A DNA stretch of 64,000 nucleotides. Source: Vallitalea pronyensis (GTDB taxonomy: Bacteria; Bacillota; Clostridia; Lachnospirales; Vallitaleaceae). The first letter of the stretch is position 1, and the number at the start of each line of letters is the position of its first letter. Below are positions 63,583-64,000 of this stretch, piece by piece. Under the pieces are notes generated by a model that was not told where the DNA came from, did no database searches, and worked only from the letters and a program-made list of their open reading frames with translations. The DNA is taken from NCBI RefSeq assembly GCF_018141445.1, contig NZ_CP058649.1, forward strand, positions 5,351,001 to 5,415,000. Reading direction: 5' to 3'. Both the position numbers and the translations under genes were made by a program.

Positions 63583-64000
<418 letters not shown>

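Overview
The window comes from a low-GC Gram-positive bacterium, most likely a member of the Clostridia. It is AT-rich, its genes have strong GGAGG-type ribosome binding sites with many TTG and GTG starts, the 16S 3' end carries the AGGAGGTGATCC complement, and its phage genes (BppU, XhlA, Hol44 holin, RinA/ArpU-like activator) are of Firmicute type. I cannot name the genus from the sequence.

1 to 10 kb: a partial gene, the tRNA-modifying methyltransferase MnmM, and a leftward cluster of eight genes (two class III aminotransferases, an inositol-monophosphatase-like phosphatase, a zinc alcohol dehydrogenase, a VOC protein, a Gfo/Idh/MocA oxidoreductase, an MFS transporter and a DUF1349 protein). 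Together they look like a pathway that oxidises, aminates and dephosphorylates a polyol, cyclitol or sugar. 10 to 13.5 kb: an XRE regulator with repeated operators, then a small protein with three copies of a 19-residue repeat, a terminator, and a B12-binding-type radical SAM enzyme. This arrangement suggests a peptide precursor and its modifying enzyme.

13.7 to 58.6 kb: two prophages in tandem, both in the 3' half of a tRNA-Arg(ACG) gene, marked by three direct copies of the att core (13716, 23306, 58588). The left one (about 9.6 kb) is a filamentous phage of inovirus type: repressor, probable ssDNA-binding protein, coat proteins, adsorption protein, Zot/pI ATPase, HUH replication protein and its own tyrosine recombinase, plus a PBECR-type nuclease and a DUF2726 protein as cargo. 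The right one (about 35 kb) is a siphovirus with HK97-type head, tail, lysis, replication, immunity and integrase modules. Between its left att site and the lysis genes it carries accessory genes. Among these is a TPR regulator whose stop codon overlaps the start of a 47-residue secreted propeptide, with a 22-bp perfect palindrome just upstream of a divergent promoter. This is a candidate peptide quorum-sensing (RRNPP/arbitrium-like) switch.

58.6 to 64 kb: a tRNA and rRNA operon on the minus strand with the unusual order 16S, 5S, tRNA-Ile, tRNA-Ala, 23S, then Asn, Glu, Thr, CAU-tRNA, Asp, Pro, Val, Leu and Arg tRNAs. The last of these is the prophage integration site.
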